NCBI GenBank assembly: GCA_963817075.1
Contig: CAWFMT010000005.1
Coordinates: 806,001-870,000 of the forward strand
From: DASPKM01 sp963817075
GTDB lineage: Bacteria; Bacteroidota; Bacteroidia; Chitinophagales; Chitinophagaceae
DNA length: 64,000 nucleotides
Direction: 5' to 3'
Positions 6,645 to 16,141 of the stretch are shown one piece after another (position 1 is the first letter of the stretch; each line of letters opens with the position of its first letter). The position numbers and the translations under genes are program-made. Below the pieces are notes generated by a model, which saw nothing but the letters and a program-made list of their open reading frames with translations, was not told the DNA's origin and made no database searches.

Positions 6645-8759
6645 TTAAAACTCCCCTCGATAATCTTTGACGGTTGCCGACTTTTTTAAAGATTCAATAG
6701 CGCGAGGTGCCATTGATTTCAGTTGATCGCCGAGCATAATTCTTTGCTGCTCAATATTTGATGCGGGGTTTGGTTTTGCAGAAATTCCTTCGGGCTTCAC
6801 CACAAAAACACCTTGAGTTCCTTCAATAGGGGGTGTAATCTTGCCCTGCCATTGCTTATTGAATGCTGCTCCAACAACTTCAAACTCTCTTCCAACATTA
6901 GGGATCATCGCCTGTCCGAATTCAACAGAATCAGCTTTTTGTACAACTTGTTTTGTAGCAGCAGCTACTGCTTCCAGCGTGCTGGCGTTGCCGATCTTCT
7001 TGATCACCTGTTCTGCTTTCTTTTGGTTGCGAACAAGGACTTCCACGAGCGGCCTGGCTTTATTGGCGGTCATCACTCCTTCCTTATTGATTTCCGTAAC
7101 AACAGCTACTACATATTTATCCTCCACAGCAATCGGCTCTGAAACATCACCCAGGTCAGCTTCATTGATCCATTTAACGAATGATCTATTGCTTCCAATA
7201 TTTGGTATGGAAGCATCTGCTGGTCTAACGTTGTCGGCAAAATATTTCTGTAGTCCCAGCCTGGTTACGTTTTCGTCAAATTTCTTTGCTGTCCTGCTTT
7301 CTCCCGCAAATTGACTCGCCTGACCGTTGGCGTTGCTTTCAGTAGCCTGACTTGCGATGATTGGAAGTGCCAGATATGCAATCTTATACCCGGGGTCATT
7401 TCCCTTATGGTTTAGTACTTCTATGTAGTGGTATCCAAAATCAGTTTTGACTATGCCTTTCGAGCCCGGAGGATTGGTGAAGATAAAATCATTGAATTCT
7501 GGAACCATTTTTCCAGAAGGAATACTATCGTAAACACCTCCCTTATCCTTACTTCCAGGGTCATCAGAATACTTCAAAAGAAGCGTATCGAAACTTGTCC
7601 CTTTCCTGATTGCATCCTGTACACTGTCAACTATTTTTTTTGCCGTGCTATCATCCCTAAGCCTCATGGCCTGGCCCGTTTGAGGATTCTGTTGCTGGGT
7701 GGCGATCAGGATATGACGAACCTTCACCGTATCCGGCATTTGACGCTGCCCTACAATTCTGGCCAGTACATAGTTATTTTGATCAAGATAGGGACCATAG
7801 ATTCCACCTACCGGAGTTTTGACAATTGAATCAATGTTTGGTAACTGCAAACGACTTTTTCCGAGAAAGGCATTATAATAGGGAATTTCACTAGCTGACC
7901 TGGCCAGGAAACCAGTAATATCCTCTGTTGAGGAAAACTCGCTTTTTAGATTATTAAGTTTTTGGATCACTTCGGCAGAATCTTCTGCGCTTGGTGCATA
8001 GCTGAATAGCACATAGGCTATCCCTCTTGAATTTTCCTGCTTGTATTGATCCTTGCGTGTTGCGGTGAAAGCATTAATATCCTCATCGGTTACCTTGACC
8101 GAGCTGTCTGGTATGCTGGTATACGGAGTTAATACATAGGACATGCTTGCTATCAAACTATTATCGGAATTAAATTTCTCTACCATCCATTTCGGAACAT
8201 AGACACTGTTGGCAAGAAGGGAGGTATATTTTTCCCGTTGCCTGTTTTTTTTCAGAGCAGGTACAAATTCACCCCAGAAACTATTGTATTGAACTGATCC
8301 CTTTTTCAATCCACGGATGGCGTTATGAGCAGCCATTGCATCATATTGACCTGTTTCCGGGCTTACGAATTGCCTTTTAAGCTCTTCCGGTGGATTTGGT
8401 CCGTATAAGAGGTCTCCAATTTCCTTATCACTTATTTCAATTCCAAGCTTACTATATTGCTTATCCAGCACTATTTCCTCGACGGTTTGTTCCCAAAGGC
8501 TGTTCTGCACGCTTTGATGAAGCGCATCGCTCATCGGATATCCCGCCGCTGCATATTGGTCCTCCTGGGTTTTAACCCTCTTCTGGAACTCTACATAGTC
8601 AATTTTCTCACCGTCTACCTTCCCATAGGTCGTCTTTCCGGAATTAGACCTTCCGCGCTGCTGGAATGCATCGGTAACTATAAACCCAATCATCGCAAGG
8701 GCAATCGCACCAATAATCAACCAGGCAGCCTTGTCGCGAATCCGCTGAATAAGAGACAT
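6645..8759 (-). CDS. ppiD: PpiD/SurA-type periplasmic peptidyl-prolyl isomerase
   Basis: A protein of 704 residues with one N-terminal membrane anchor (AAWLIIGAIALAMIGFIVTDAF, residues 11-32) and a SurA_N-like chaperone region over about residues 35-200. A parvulin-type rotamase domain lies near residues 340-450, visible as VKVRHILIATQ, SFDTLLLKYSDDPGSKDKGG and KTDFGYHYIEVL. A second, degenerate parvulin-like repeat may follow. The layout is that of PpiD, the inner-membrane-anchored foldase that helps newly secreted outer-membrane proteins. It has its own promoter and terminator. Confidence 0.9.
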   Translation of the reverse strand: MSLIQRIRDKAAWLIIGAIALAMIGFIVTDAFQQRGRSNSGKTTYGKVDGEKIDYVEFQKRVKTQEDQYAAAGYPMSDALHQSVQNSLWEQTVEEIVLDKQYSKLGIEISDKEIGDLLYGPNPPEELKRQFVSPETGQYDAMAAHNAIRGLKKGSVQYNSFWGEFVPALKKNRQREKYTSLLANSVYVPKWMVEKFNSDNSLIASMSYVLTPYTSIPDSSVKVTDEDINAFTATRKDQYKQENSRGIAYVLFSYAPSAEDSAEVIQKLNNLKSEFSSTEDITGFLARSASEIPYYNAFLGKSRLQLPNIDSIVKTPVGGIYGPYLDQNNYVLARIVGQRQMPDTVKVRHILIATQQQNPQTGQAMRLRDDSTAKKIVDSVQDAIRKGTSFDTLLLKYSDDPGSKDKGGVYDSIPSGKMVPEFNDFIFTNPPGSKGIVKTDFGYHYIEVLNHKGNDPGYKIAYLALPIIASQATESNANGQASQFAGESRTAKKFDENVTRLGLQKYFADNVRPADASIPNIGSNRSFVKWINEADLGDVSEPIAVEDKYVVAVVTEINKEGVMTANKARPLVEVLVRNQKKAEQVIKKIGNASTLEAVAAATKQVVQKADSVEFGQAMIPNVGREFEVVGAAFNKQWQGKITPPIEGTQGVFVVKPEGISAKPNPASNIEQQRIMLGDQLKSMAPRAIESLKKSATVKDYRGEF

Positions 8760-8788
8760 AGTCTTTTTATAATTTTAAAAACAGGCGG

Positions 8789-8816
8789 CAAAAATAGGAG
8801 TTAAAGCCCTTATCAA
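8789..8816 (-). promoter_or_regulatory. Bacteroidota-type promoter of ppiD
   Basis: Reading the reverse strand, TTG (8814-8816) is followed after 17 bases by TATTTTTG (8789-8796), matching the phylum's -33 TTG and -7 TAnnTTTG elements. It lies 30 bases before the ppiD ATG. Confidence 0.65.
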
Positions 8817-8832
8817 CAAATTGTGGAAAAGG

Positions 8833-8865
8833 GCATGAAGCTACCTTCTGTAGCGGATTTCATGC
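8833..8865. other. Long imperfect hairpin in the ppiD-nadA gap
   Basis: GCATGAA followed by GCTAC pairs with GTAGC and TTCATGC; the loop is CTTCT and four bases bulge on the right arm. No T-run follows on the + strand; on the reverse strand CCCTTTTCC follows. It may be an RNA structure or a weak terminator for an unseen leftward transcript. Confidence 0.45.
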
Positions 8866-9238
8866 TGTTAATATTATACGATCGGCAAAAAAAATATTGA
8901 TTCAATAAATTCGAAAAAGCTGTCTGAGCTACCATAATTTACAATCCACAATTAGCTGGTGGTAAAATCTTTTTTCTGTGGGAAAGGATCGTTGTCCTCC
9001 TTCGCAAATCGGGGAAAGGATCGGGGTAAGATTATTTCAAACTCCATACTAATGAGTGTTAGTGTTGGCAATGTGCTGTTTATTAGATTCGAGTTAACAC
9101 TAAAATTTAGAATTGTCACATAAAGTTATCCCGTGAATACAACTATACAGCAAAGTGAATAAGCATAGGAAACCTAACTCGGTCGTGCATATGGCCTGGG
9201 GAAATGATGGTGAATGAGTGTGTACAAACTACTACCAG

Positions 9239-9246
9239 TAACTTTG
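9239..9246 (+). promoter_or_regulatory. Putative -7 box of nadA
   Basis: TAACTTTG matches TAnnTTTG and lies 88 bases before the nadA ATG. No clear -33 TTG is seen at the expected distance, so the call is tentative. Confidence 0.4.
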
Positions 9247-9334
9247 CCAAAAATCAGGGAAGGTCTTTTATTCCCAAATTCACATCCGTAATAGTAATAG
9301 TTTATTTTAAATAATATTAATTATTAAAACTACT

Positions 9335-10345
9335 ATGCAGGATATCAACATCGCAATAGCAAAGAAAGAATCGATGAGAAAAGGTTTTCTCGATGTTGAA
9401 ATTGATCCTACCTTGGACCTCTTCCACGAGATTGAAAAACTGAAAAAGGAAAAAAATGCGATCATACTTGCCCACTACTACCAGGAGCCAGATATACAGG
9501 ACGTTGCCGATTACATTGGGGATAGTTTGGGACTGGCACAACAGGCGGAAAGTACCAATGCAGACATGATCGTTTTTGCAGGGGTTCACTTCATGGCGGA
9601 AACAGCCAAGATCCTGAATCCAACCAAAAAAGTGGTGATCCCTGATCTGCGAGCAGGTTGCTCACTTTCCGATTCTGCACCTCCCCCACTTTTCAAAGCT
9701 TTCAAAGACAAACATCCTGATCATGTGGTTATTTCCTACATCAATTGTTCGGCGGGGATCAAGGCTCTCAGCGATATCATTTGCACAAGCAGCAATGCAC
9801 CCTTCATCGTTGAAAGTGTTCCAAAAAATCAGCCTATCATTTTTGCTCCGGATAAAAACCTTGGAGCATACCTCATAAAAAAAACGGGTCGTGATATGCT
9901 GCTGTGGAACGGTAGCTGCATGGTTCATGAAATATTCAGCCGAGAAAAAATTACCAAACTAAAGATCCGTCACCCCAAAGCCAAGGTAATTGCACATCCT
10001 GAATGCGAACAATCCGTTCTTGAATTGGCGGATTTTATTGGATCAACAACTGGCTTATTGAAATACAGTTTGCAGGATTCATCCCAGGAATACATTGTGG
10101 CTACAGAAACGGGGATCATCCATCAAATGCAGAAGTCTGCGCCTCATAAAACATTCATTCCCGCACCACCCAATAACAGCTGTGCCTGCAACGACTGCCC
10201 ACATATGAAATTGAACACCCTTGAAAAATTATACCTCTGCATGGAGTATGAAGATCCTGAAATTCAAATGGATGAAGAGATCAGGATCAAGGCTAGAAAA
10301 CCCATAGAAAGGATGCTTGAGATCAGCAAACAGGCAGGCCTATAA
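9335..10345 (+). CDS. nadA: Quinolinate synthase A
   Basis: A protein of 336 residues that condenses iminoaspartate with dihydroxyacetone phosphate to quinolinate in de novo NAD synthesis, using a [4Fe-4S] cluster. Family motifs are plain: AIILAHYYQEPDIQDVADYIGDS, DLRAGCSLSDSAP, NGSCMVHEIFS, HPECEQSVLELADFIGST and NSCACNDCPHMKLNTLEK. The three cluster cysteines are expected in the AGC, GSC and CxCNxC segments, and all are present. nadB and nadC are not in the window, but nadD lies 6 kb downstream. The ATG at 9335 gives a short extension before the conserved domain, which is normal. Confidence 0.96.
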   Translation: MQDINIAIAKKESMRKGFLDVEIDPTLDLFHEIEKLKKEKNAIILAHYYQEPDIQDVADYIGDSLGLAQQAESTNADMIVFAGVHFMAETAKILNPTKKVVIPDLRAGCSLSDSAPPPLFKAFKDKHPDHVVISYINCSAGIKALSDIICTSSNAPFIVESVPKNQPIIFAPDKNLGAYLIKKTGRDMLLWNGSCMVHEIFSREKITKLKIRHPKAKVIAHPECEQSVLELADFIGSTTGLLKYSLQDSSQEYIVATETGIIHQMQKSAPHKTFIPAPPNNSCACNDCPHMKLNTLEKLYLCMEYEDPEIQMDEEIRIKARKPIERMLEISKQAGL

Positions 10346-10412
10346 TTAAGATGCCTTTGTGTTTAAGCTGGTGAAAATTTCATTAATTTAGTTGAACTGA
10401 ATTGTGCGTAAG

Positions 10413-10949
10413 ATGGCCCCACATAAATTTTTATCATCCATATTTTTAAAGAAGCTTATTCTTCCTATTCTGCTGGTATTTATTACCTCGAAACAATCAC
10501 TAGCCCAAAGGAATGACTGGAGATCCAGGATAGATGAAAAAGTTCAACTGGCAGATAGTCTTTCACTTAAATCCCAGAAAGTATTTTACCTGAATAAATT
10601 TATTGGAACGGATAGACCAGTGAAGGAAACCTGGTATTACACTATGAACAAGGGTAAGCTTGTGATCTTTGAGGTTAAATATGTACTTGATTCAGCGGAA
10701 TACAGTGAGATATATTATACTGACAAAGGTAGCCTCATTTGCATGGAGCAATATGAAGTGCCTTACTTATCAGTATATACAGATGAAGTGAAAAAAGGAG
10801 CTGCCTATTTTTTTGACAATGACTATGTCAGACAATATGTAATTACAGGTAAGATGTCTTTGAACGATCGAAATTCCAGCTATAGTTTACTCTCGCGGTT
10901 TGAAAAAAGAATGGCTGAACTAAAGGAGACTCTCACACTGCAAAAGTAA
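10413..10949 (+). CDS. Secreted protein of unknown function
   Basis: About 178 residues from the ATG at 10413 (a GTG nine bases upstream is also in frame). The N-terminus carries a signal sequence with a hydrophobic core (LILPILLVFITSKQSLAQ), so the protein is exported. The mature part is beta-rich and tyrosine-rich (KVFYLNKFIGT, ETWYYTMNKGKLVIFEVKY) and could form a small barrel-like fold. I recognise no family. It sits between nadA and a DUF72 gene on the same strand, with no functional hint. Confidence 0.6.
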   Translation: MAPHKFLSSIFLKKLILPILLVFITSKQSLAQRNDWRSRIDEKVQLADSLSLKSQKVFYLNKFIGTDRPVKETWYYTMNKGKLVIFEVKYVLDSAEYSEIYYTDKGSLICMEQYEVPYLSVYTDEVKKGAAYFFDNDYVRQYVITGKMSLNDRNSSYSLLSRFEKRMAELKETLTLQK

Positions 10950-10965
10950 TTTTCTCTAAAATTTA

Positions 10966-11751
10966 ATGTACTGGCACGCTTCTTTTGATGCTTCAATAAA
11001 AAGTAGCGTGAAATATTGGATAGGATGCTCAGGATTTAGTTACAAACACTGGCGGGATGTGTTCTACCCCAAGGGCCTCTCAAGCACAAAGTGGTTTGAA
11101 TATTATTGTCAGCATTTTAATACAGTAGAATTGAACGTTACTTTCTATCGATTCCCTCAACTTTCTTTTCTGAAAAGCTGGTATGATCGCAGTCCGGAAG
11201 AATTCAAATTTGCTGTAAAAGCTCCCCGAACAATCACACACTTCCAAAAATTTACGGGTTCATCTGAGTTACTCAATACATTTTATGAAACAGTGAAAGA
11301 GGGGATGAAAGAGAAACTAGGATGTATACTATTCCAATTGCCTCCTGGCCTGGCATATAATGAAGAAAAGCTGGAACAAATCATCAATTCTCTTGACACA
11401 GTATTTCCGAATGTTATTGAATTCAGGCACATAAGCTGGTGGAATGATAAGGTTTATGAAATTCTTTCAAGGAAGAATATCACATTTTGTGGAATCAGCC
11501 ACCCTAAATTGCCAAAGGATATAATTATTAATAACCACCTGGTGTATTACCGATTGCATGGAGCTACGCAATTATACAAAAGCCCGTATTCAGTCGAAGA
11601 CCTTGAAGAGATAATAAGAGTAATTGCCAAAAATCCTGAACCTAAAGAGGTTTTTTGCTATTTCAATAACGATATTGATGTCAACGCCCCCAGGGATGCT
11701 GTGAAATTGCGCAGGTTAATTTCCAGCTATCTTCCATCTGTGAGGAAATAA
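10966..11751 (+). CDS. DUF72 domain protein (YecE-like)
   Basis: A protein of 261 residues. The core starts at about residue 15 with YWIGCSGFSYKHWRDVFYPKG and contains FEYYCQHFNTVELNVTFYRFP and FKFAVKAPRTITHF, all hallmarks of DUF72/YecE, a TIM-barrel-like family with unknown substrate. A GTG at 11008 would start exactly at the conserved domain; the ATG at 10966 is kept as annotated start. It begins 16 bases after the preceding gene, so the two are probably co-transcribed. Confidence 0.85.
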   Translation: MYWHASFDASIKSSVKYWIGCSGFSYKHWRDVFYPKGLSSTKWFEYYCQHFNTVELNVTFYRFPQLSFLKSWYDRSPEEFKFAVKAPRTITHFQKFTGSSELLNTFYETVKEGMKEKLGCILFQLPPGLAYNEEKLEQIINSLDTVFPNVIEFRHISWWNDKVYEILSRKNITFCGISHPKLPKDIIINNHLVYYRLHGATQLYKSPYSVEDLEEIIRVIAKNPEPKEVFCYFNNDIDVNAPRDAVKLRRLISSYLPSVRK

Positions 11752-11872
11752 TCAGATGTTCATTATAGCCCAACCACTGTTTCTAATACAAGAAAATTTT
11801 ATATCTTTTTGAGAAGAATTGGGGATCGCTGGGGCGGTTCTCTTTTATCACTACAACCTTAAAACAACCTCC

Positions 11873-12877
11873 ATGAGAAAGGCATTCAAGGTCATTGGCA
11901 TCCTCCTGCTCATAATTGTACTTGCCGTAGCAGGCATCGCTTCTTATGTTATGTGGGCCCTCCCTAGTGTGGGAGCTCCACCCCAATTGAAAGTAGAGGC
12001 AACACCCGAACGAATTGAGCGCGGAAAATATCTTGCAAATCATGTGATGGTTTGTATGGACTGTCATAGCACAAGAAATTGGAATGAATTAACGGGCCCG
12101 CCGCTGGAAGAAACTCATGGAATGGGTGGTGATGTGTTTGATCAAAAGATGGGCTTCCCAGGGACTTATTATGCAGCGAACATTACTCCTGCGGGTATTG
12201 GTAGCTGGACCGACGGAGAAATTTTTCGCGCAATCACCACCGGGGTTCGCAAGAATGGCAAACCAATATTTCCTGTGATGCCATATAAAAACTATGGGCA
12301 GTTGGATGAAGAAGATATTAAGTCAGTAATTGCATATGTGCGCTCATTGAAACCTATTAACAACAAGGTGCCAGTATCAGAATCTGATTTTCCAATGAAT
12401 TTTATAATAAATACGATTCCTGAAAAAGCGAAACTTAGTGCACGTCCGCCAGCTACAGATGTAAATGCATATGGAAAATATCTTGTGACGGCCTCCTCCT
12501 GTTTCGATTGCCACACTCCATTTGAGAAAGGAAAATACGACGAGAAGTTTTCGTTTGCGGGGGGTAGAGTATTTGGAATGCCTGCGGGTGTTTTAACCTC
12601 TGCTAACATTACCCCAGATCCAGAAACAGGAATTGGAAACTGGACCAGGGAAATGTTCCTCAATAAATTCCGCGAGTACCGGGATAGTGCTAAAATGCAC
12701 CAGAAGGTAGACTTCCTCAAGGAGTATAATACTATAATGCCCTGGGGAATGTATGCGGGAATGACCGATGAAGATCTTTCTGCTATCTACACTTATATAA
12801 GAACCTTAACGCCAATCAAACACAAGGTCGAAAAATTCAAACTTCACGAAAAGGGGGCTCCCCAAGCCGCCAAGTAA
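11873..12877 (+). CDS. Membrane-anchored dihaem cytochrome c
   Basis: About 334 residues from the ATG at 11873; a TTG 54 bases upstream is in frame but gives no sensible N-terminus. An N-terminal hydrophobic helix (VIGILLLIIVLAVAGIASYVM) anchors or exports the protein. Two cytochrome c domains follow, each with a haem-binding motif: CMDCH near residue 62 and CFDCH near residue 211. Both repeat the pattern GKYL...C.DCH then ANITP..GIG.WT, so the protein arose by duplication. It resembles cytochrome subunits of membrane dehydrogenases, but no dehydrogenase gene is adjacent. The role is probably periplasmic electron transfer. Confidence 0.85.
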   Translation: MRKAFKVIGILLLIIVLAVAGIASYVMWALPSVGAPPQLKVEATPERIERGKYLANHVMVCMDCHSTRNWNELTGPPLEETHGMGGDVFDQKMGFPGTYYAANITPAGIGSWTDGEIFRAITTGVRKNGKPIFPVMPYKNYGQLDEEDIKSVIAYVRSLKPINNKVPVSESDFPMNFIINTIPEKAKLSARPPATDVNAYGKYLVTASSCFDCHTPFEKGKYDEKFSFAGGRVFGMPAGVLTSANITPDPETGIGNWTREMFLNKFREYRDSAKMHQKVDFLKEYNTIMPWGMYAGMTDEDLSAIYTYIRTLTPIKHKVEKFKLHEKGAPQAAK

Positions 12878-12898
12878 AAAAGGATGCTTCCTAATTTT

Positions 12899-14146
12899 TT
12901 AGAACAGCCAAGCTGCGAGTAAACAGGCCGCAACAATTACGGGAGCGGGAAGCCTGGTGAGGAGTAGAAGAAGGGTTGTAGCAATGACAATAGCCAGATT
13001 GAGAAGGCTGATTGATGTCATGCCAATTAGGGAAACATCTCGCATCATATAGAAGCTGGCGGCAAACATAATCCCTACAACAACCGCGTTGATGCCTTCA
13101 ATTGCGCGATAGACAACAACGTATTTTTTAAGATTATGCCAGATTGGAAAAAAGAACAAAACCATTAACGCGCTTGGGAGAAAGATTGCAACCGCTCCGA
13201 TGAGGCAACCTAGCAATTGAAAATGCCACCCCATGTCTTTCATTGCCATCCCTCCAGCAAATGATGCAATGGAAAATACCGGACCGGGAATTGCCCGAAC
13301 GATGCCCGCTCCATTATAGAAATCGTCCTTTTGGATCTTTATGACATTGGGGTTTCTTTGTAATAACTTCTGAGATTGAGGTCGGGCTACAAATTGTTCG
13401 TACATGATTGGAATAAGCACCTGACCCCCGCCAAAAACAAGGCTACCAAACCTGAAAGTATTTTCAAATAGATTGATAGGCCTGCGATTGGGCCAATTGT
13501 TTTTCCTCGCAAGTTCACTTGTGACCCCAGCGGCAATAAATATGAATGCAAAGAGCCAGATATTCCACCACTTGATTTTTTTTGGTCGCTGCTCTTTCTC
13601 TGGAATGCGCCTATCGCTAAGATTTGTGATAAATCCTCCCAATAAAATTAGAATAGGAAAGATCCATGGAGTAGTGAATAGGAGATAAGTTGCTATAGTG
13701 CTTACAAGGAGAATCACATAGGTAATCGTATTGCGAATAGCAATCCGCAAACCCTTCACCGCTGCGAATAACAAAAAGCCAACGGCCATCGGAGGGATAA
13801 ATCTAAATACATTCTTATTGAGGGCTTTTTGATCGATGAATTCCAGGAAAAAAGAAAACGCACCCATTAAGATGCAAGCCGGCAAAATCCAAATAATCAG
13901 ACTAATGACGGCCAATGGTACACCACCTCGCTTGTAGCCGATGAGTGTAAGAAGTTGTGTAGACGAGGCTCCTGGCAACAACTGGCAAAATGAATTATAC
14001 TCAAGCAACTCTTCTTTGGTAACATCCCTTCTTCTTTCAACAAAGGTTTTCAGCATCATACCAAAATGACCCTGAGGTCCGCCGAAAGCGGTGATGCTGT
14101 GAAGAAAAACAGAGCGCAAAAAGGGGATATGCCTTATTAAAACCAT
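12899..14146 (-). CDS. chrA: Chromate transporter family protein (ChrA-like)
   Basis: A polytopic membrane protein of 415 residues with two homologous halves. Each half has a conserved entry motif, TAFGGPQGHFGMM in the first and FRFGSLVFGGGQVLIPIMYEQF in the second, followed by PGPVFSIASFAGG. This two-domain form is the long ChrA type that exports chromate with other anions. No chromate reductase or ChrB-like regulator is adjacent, so the natural substrate in this organism is open. It runs convergently to the dihaem cytochrome gene, with 21 bases between the stop codons. Confidence 0.88.
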   Translation of the reverse strand: MVLIRHIPFLRSVFLHSITAFGGPQGHFGMMLKTFVERRRDVTKEELLEYNSFCQLLPGASSTQLLTLIGYKRGGVPLAVISLIIWILPACILMGAFSFFLEFIDQKALNKNVFRFIPPMAVGFLLFAAVKGLRIAIRNTITYVILLVSTIATYLLFTTPWIFPILILLGGFITNLSDRRIPEKEQRPKKIKWWNIWLFAFIFIAAGVTSELARKNNWPNRRPINLFENTFRFGSLVFGGGQVLIPIMYEQFVARPQSQKLLQRNPNVIKIQKDDFYNGAGIVRAIPGPVFSIASFAGGMAMKDMGWHFQLLGCLIGAVAIFLPSALMVLFFFPIWHNLKKYVVVYRAIEGINAVVVGIMFAASFYMMRDVSLIGMTSISLLNLAIVIATTLLLLLTRLPAPVIVAACLLAAWLF

Positions 14147-14250
14147 CGAGTAAAACGGGGGGAATTCCTAACAAATTAATCATTGTTGTAGTCACGAGCA
14201 AAGTCATTTTCGATAGAGTTCCGTCATCGCTCAATTCTTAACTTAGGGAA

Positions 14251-15570
14251 ATGAAAAAGAATTTACTACTGGTCCTCTTTAATCTTTGTGTTTCATTTTT
14301 ATTTAGCCAGGTTCAGAATTTTCAGGATCGCATTTCAATTGCTGTAACTAAGATTGAATCGAAGATGATTTCATGGAGAAGAGATTTTCACGAACACCCT
14401 GAACTAAGCAATCGGGAAACAAGAACAGCAAAGATCATCAGCGATCATTTGCGATCACTTGGTCTTGAAGTAAAAGATGGAGTCGCGAAAACAGGCGTTG
14501 TGGCTTTGCTGAAAGGAGGAAAGCCCGGACCATGTATTGGGTTAAGAGCAGACATGGATGCTCTTCCTATTGTTGAGAGAACTGGGTTACCATTTGCCTC
14601 GAGGGTTAAATCAACTTACAATGATCAGGAGGTAGGTGTGATGCACGCCTGCGGTCACGATTCACATATAGCGATGTTGATGGCCGTTGCGGAAGTGCTT
14701 TCTGGGATGAAGAATGATATTAGAGGTACTGTCAAGTTTATTTTTCAGCCAGCAGAAGAAGGCCCCCCTGAAGGAGAAGAGGGAGGAGCGCCCCTCATGA
14801 TCAAAGAAGGGGTGTTGGAAAACCCCAAGGTGGATGTTTTGTTTGGACTTCATATCAATTCTCAAACCGAAATAGGCTTGATTAAATACCGGTCTGGCGG
14901 AATAATGGCAGCTTCTGATTGGTTTACTATCAAGGTTAAGGGAAAGGGTTCACATGGTTCGCAGCCCTGGATGGCTGTTGATCCTGTAGTGGTGGGGGCG
15001 CAGATCATAAATGGATTACAAACTATAGTAAGCAGACAATCTGATCTTACCCGTAATCCTGTGGTCATTTCGGTTTGCATAATTCAAGGTGGGGTTCGGG
15101 CGAATATCATCCCTGAGGAAATTCAATTAACGGGGACCATAAGGACACTCGATACGCTTATGCAGACGGACGTGAAAAAAAGGATTGCAGAAACAGCAAC
15201 CAAGATAGCCGAAGCTTCGGGTGCCACTGCAGAAGTAGTGATCGATAATAAGACTCTGGTAACCTATAATGACCCCGAGTTAATGAAAAATATCCTTCCC
15301 ATATTAAAAAAAGCAGCAGGAAGCGAAAATGTAATGGAAATGAATCCGGTGATGGGAGCTGAAGATTTTTCATTCTTTGCCCAGAAAGTCCCGTCTGTTT
15401 TCTTTTACCTTGGAGGAATGGCCAAGGGGAAAAATTCTATTTCTTCTTTTCCTCATCATACTCCCGACTTTATTCTTGATGAAGGCGGATTTGTCACAGG
15501 AGTAAAAGCTTTCTGTAACCTGGTAATGGACTACCCCAGCATTTCTTCAACAAAACAAGGCGTCAAATAA
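14251..15570 (+). CDS. Secreted M20-family amidohydrolase (N-acyl-amino-acid type)
   Basis: A protein of 439 residues with a signal peptide (MKKNLLLVLFNLCVSFLFSQ). The peptidase M20 fold is clear: RRDFHEHPELSNRETRTAKII, RADMDALPIVERTGLPFAS, MHACGHDSHIAMLMAVAEVL, FIFQPAEEGPPEGEEGGA and MGAEDFSFFAQKVPSVFFYLGG. The HxCGH, EE and ED elements carry the binuclear metal ligands. Such enzymes remove acyl groups from amino acids or hydrolyse related amides in the periplasm; the substrate is not determined by sequence. Its stop codon is one base from the convergent nadD stop. Confidence 0.9.
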   Translation: MKKNLLLVLFNLCVSFLFSQVQNFQDRISIAVTKIESKMISWRRDFHEHPELSNRETRTAKIISDHLRSLGLEVKDGVAKTGVVALLKGGKPGPCIGLRADMDALPIVERTGLPFASRVKSTYNDQEVGVMHACGHDSHIAMLMAVAEVLSGMKNDIRGTVKFIFQPAEEGPPEGEEGGAPLMIKEGVLENPKVDVLFGLHINSQTEIGLIKYRSGGIMAASDWFTIKVKGKGSHGSQPWMAVDPVVVGAQIINGLQTIVSRQSDLTRNPVVISVCIIQGGVRANIIPEEIQLTGTIRTLDTLMQTDVKKRIAETATKIAEASGATAEVVIDNKTLVTYNDPELMKNILPILKKAAGSENVMEMNPVMGAEDFSFFAQKVPSVFFYLGGMAKGKNSISSFPHHTPDFILDEGGFVTGVKAFCNLVMDYPSISSTKQGVK

Positions 15571-15571
15571 A

Positions 15572-16141
15572 TTATTTGTAGTAACCATTTTTTTCTATCT
15601 CATCCTTTACATTGTCGGGAACAAGAAATCTTATTGATTTTCCTTCCTGAATTAATTTGCGTATGTGCGTTGCCGATATCTCCAGGAATGGAGCTTTTGC
15701 GAAGAGTGTTCTAGAATTAGGATGGGGTTCTTGTGAAGAAAATCCTGGCCTTGGATAAACGATGAGATCCCAATTTGCAATTAACCGATCGAAATTTTTC
15801 CATTTGGGAAGATTAGAATAACTATCTCCTCCCATTATTACTACAAACTTATTTTCCGGATATTTTTCCTGCAGATAAGTGAGCGTGTCAATTGTATAGG
15901 AGGGTTTAGGCAATCGAAACTCTATATCCATAGCCCTCAAACCCGGCTCATCGCCTATTCCCAATTGGACTAACGCAAATCGGTGATACTCATTTAAAAG
16001 ACCTTCTTGCTTAAACGGATTTTGAGGAGAGACTACAAACCAGACCTGATCCAGAGTTGATTGCTGCCGCAGGTGATTTGCAATAATCAAGTGCCCCGTA
16101 TGAATGGGGTTAAATGAGCCGAAAAATAAGCCAATATTCAT
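15572..16141 (-). CDS. nadD: Nicotinate-nucleotide adenylyltransferase
   Basis: A protein of 189 residues that adenylates nicotinate mononucleotide in NAD synthesis. The nucleotidyltransferase signature GLFFGSFNPIHTGHL is at the N-terminus, FVVIMGGDSYSNLPKWKNF in the middle and SATHIRKLIQEGK near the end, matching the HxGH and SxTxxR motifs. Its ATG overlaps the stop of the upstream feoA gene by four bases (ATGA), so the two are translationally coupled. Together with nadA it covers two steps of the pathway in this window. Confidence 0.95.
   Translation of the reverse strand: MNIGLFFGSFNPIHTGHLIIANHLRQQSTLDQVWFVVSPQNPFKQEGLLNEYHRFALVQLGIGDEPGLRAMDIEFRLPKPSYTIDTLTYLQEKYPENKFVVIMGGDSYSNLPKWKNFDRLIANWDLIVYPRPGFSSQEPHPNSRTLFAKAPFLEISATHIRKLIQEGKSIRFLVPDNVKDEIEKNGYYK

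Larger units (their letters stand above)
8760..9334. other. Gene-free divergent intergenic region between ppiD and nadA
   Basis: About 575 AT-rich bases hold no convincing gene. Near the left end is the ppiD promoter. At 8811-8830 two inverted sequences each resemble a DnaA box with one mismatch (TTATCAACA and TGTGGAAAA). At 8833-8865 a long imperfect hairpin pairs GCATGAA-GCTAC with GTAGC-TTCATGC. A nadA -7 box lies at 9239-9246. The rest shows nothing I can name. A small non-coding RNA or an origin-like element is possible but unproven. Confidence 0.5.

Noticed and set aside
8811..8830. Calling the DnaA-box-like pair a replication origin.
   Set aside because: Only one-mismatch boxes, no dnaA nearby, and no skew data; kept only as a low-confidence finding.
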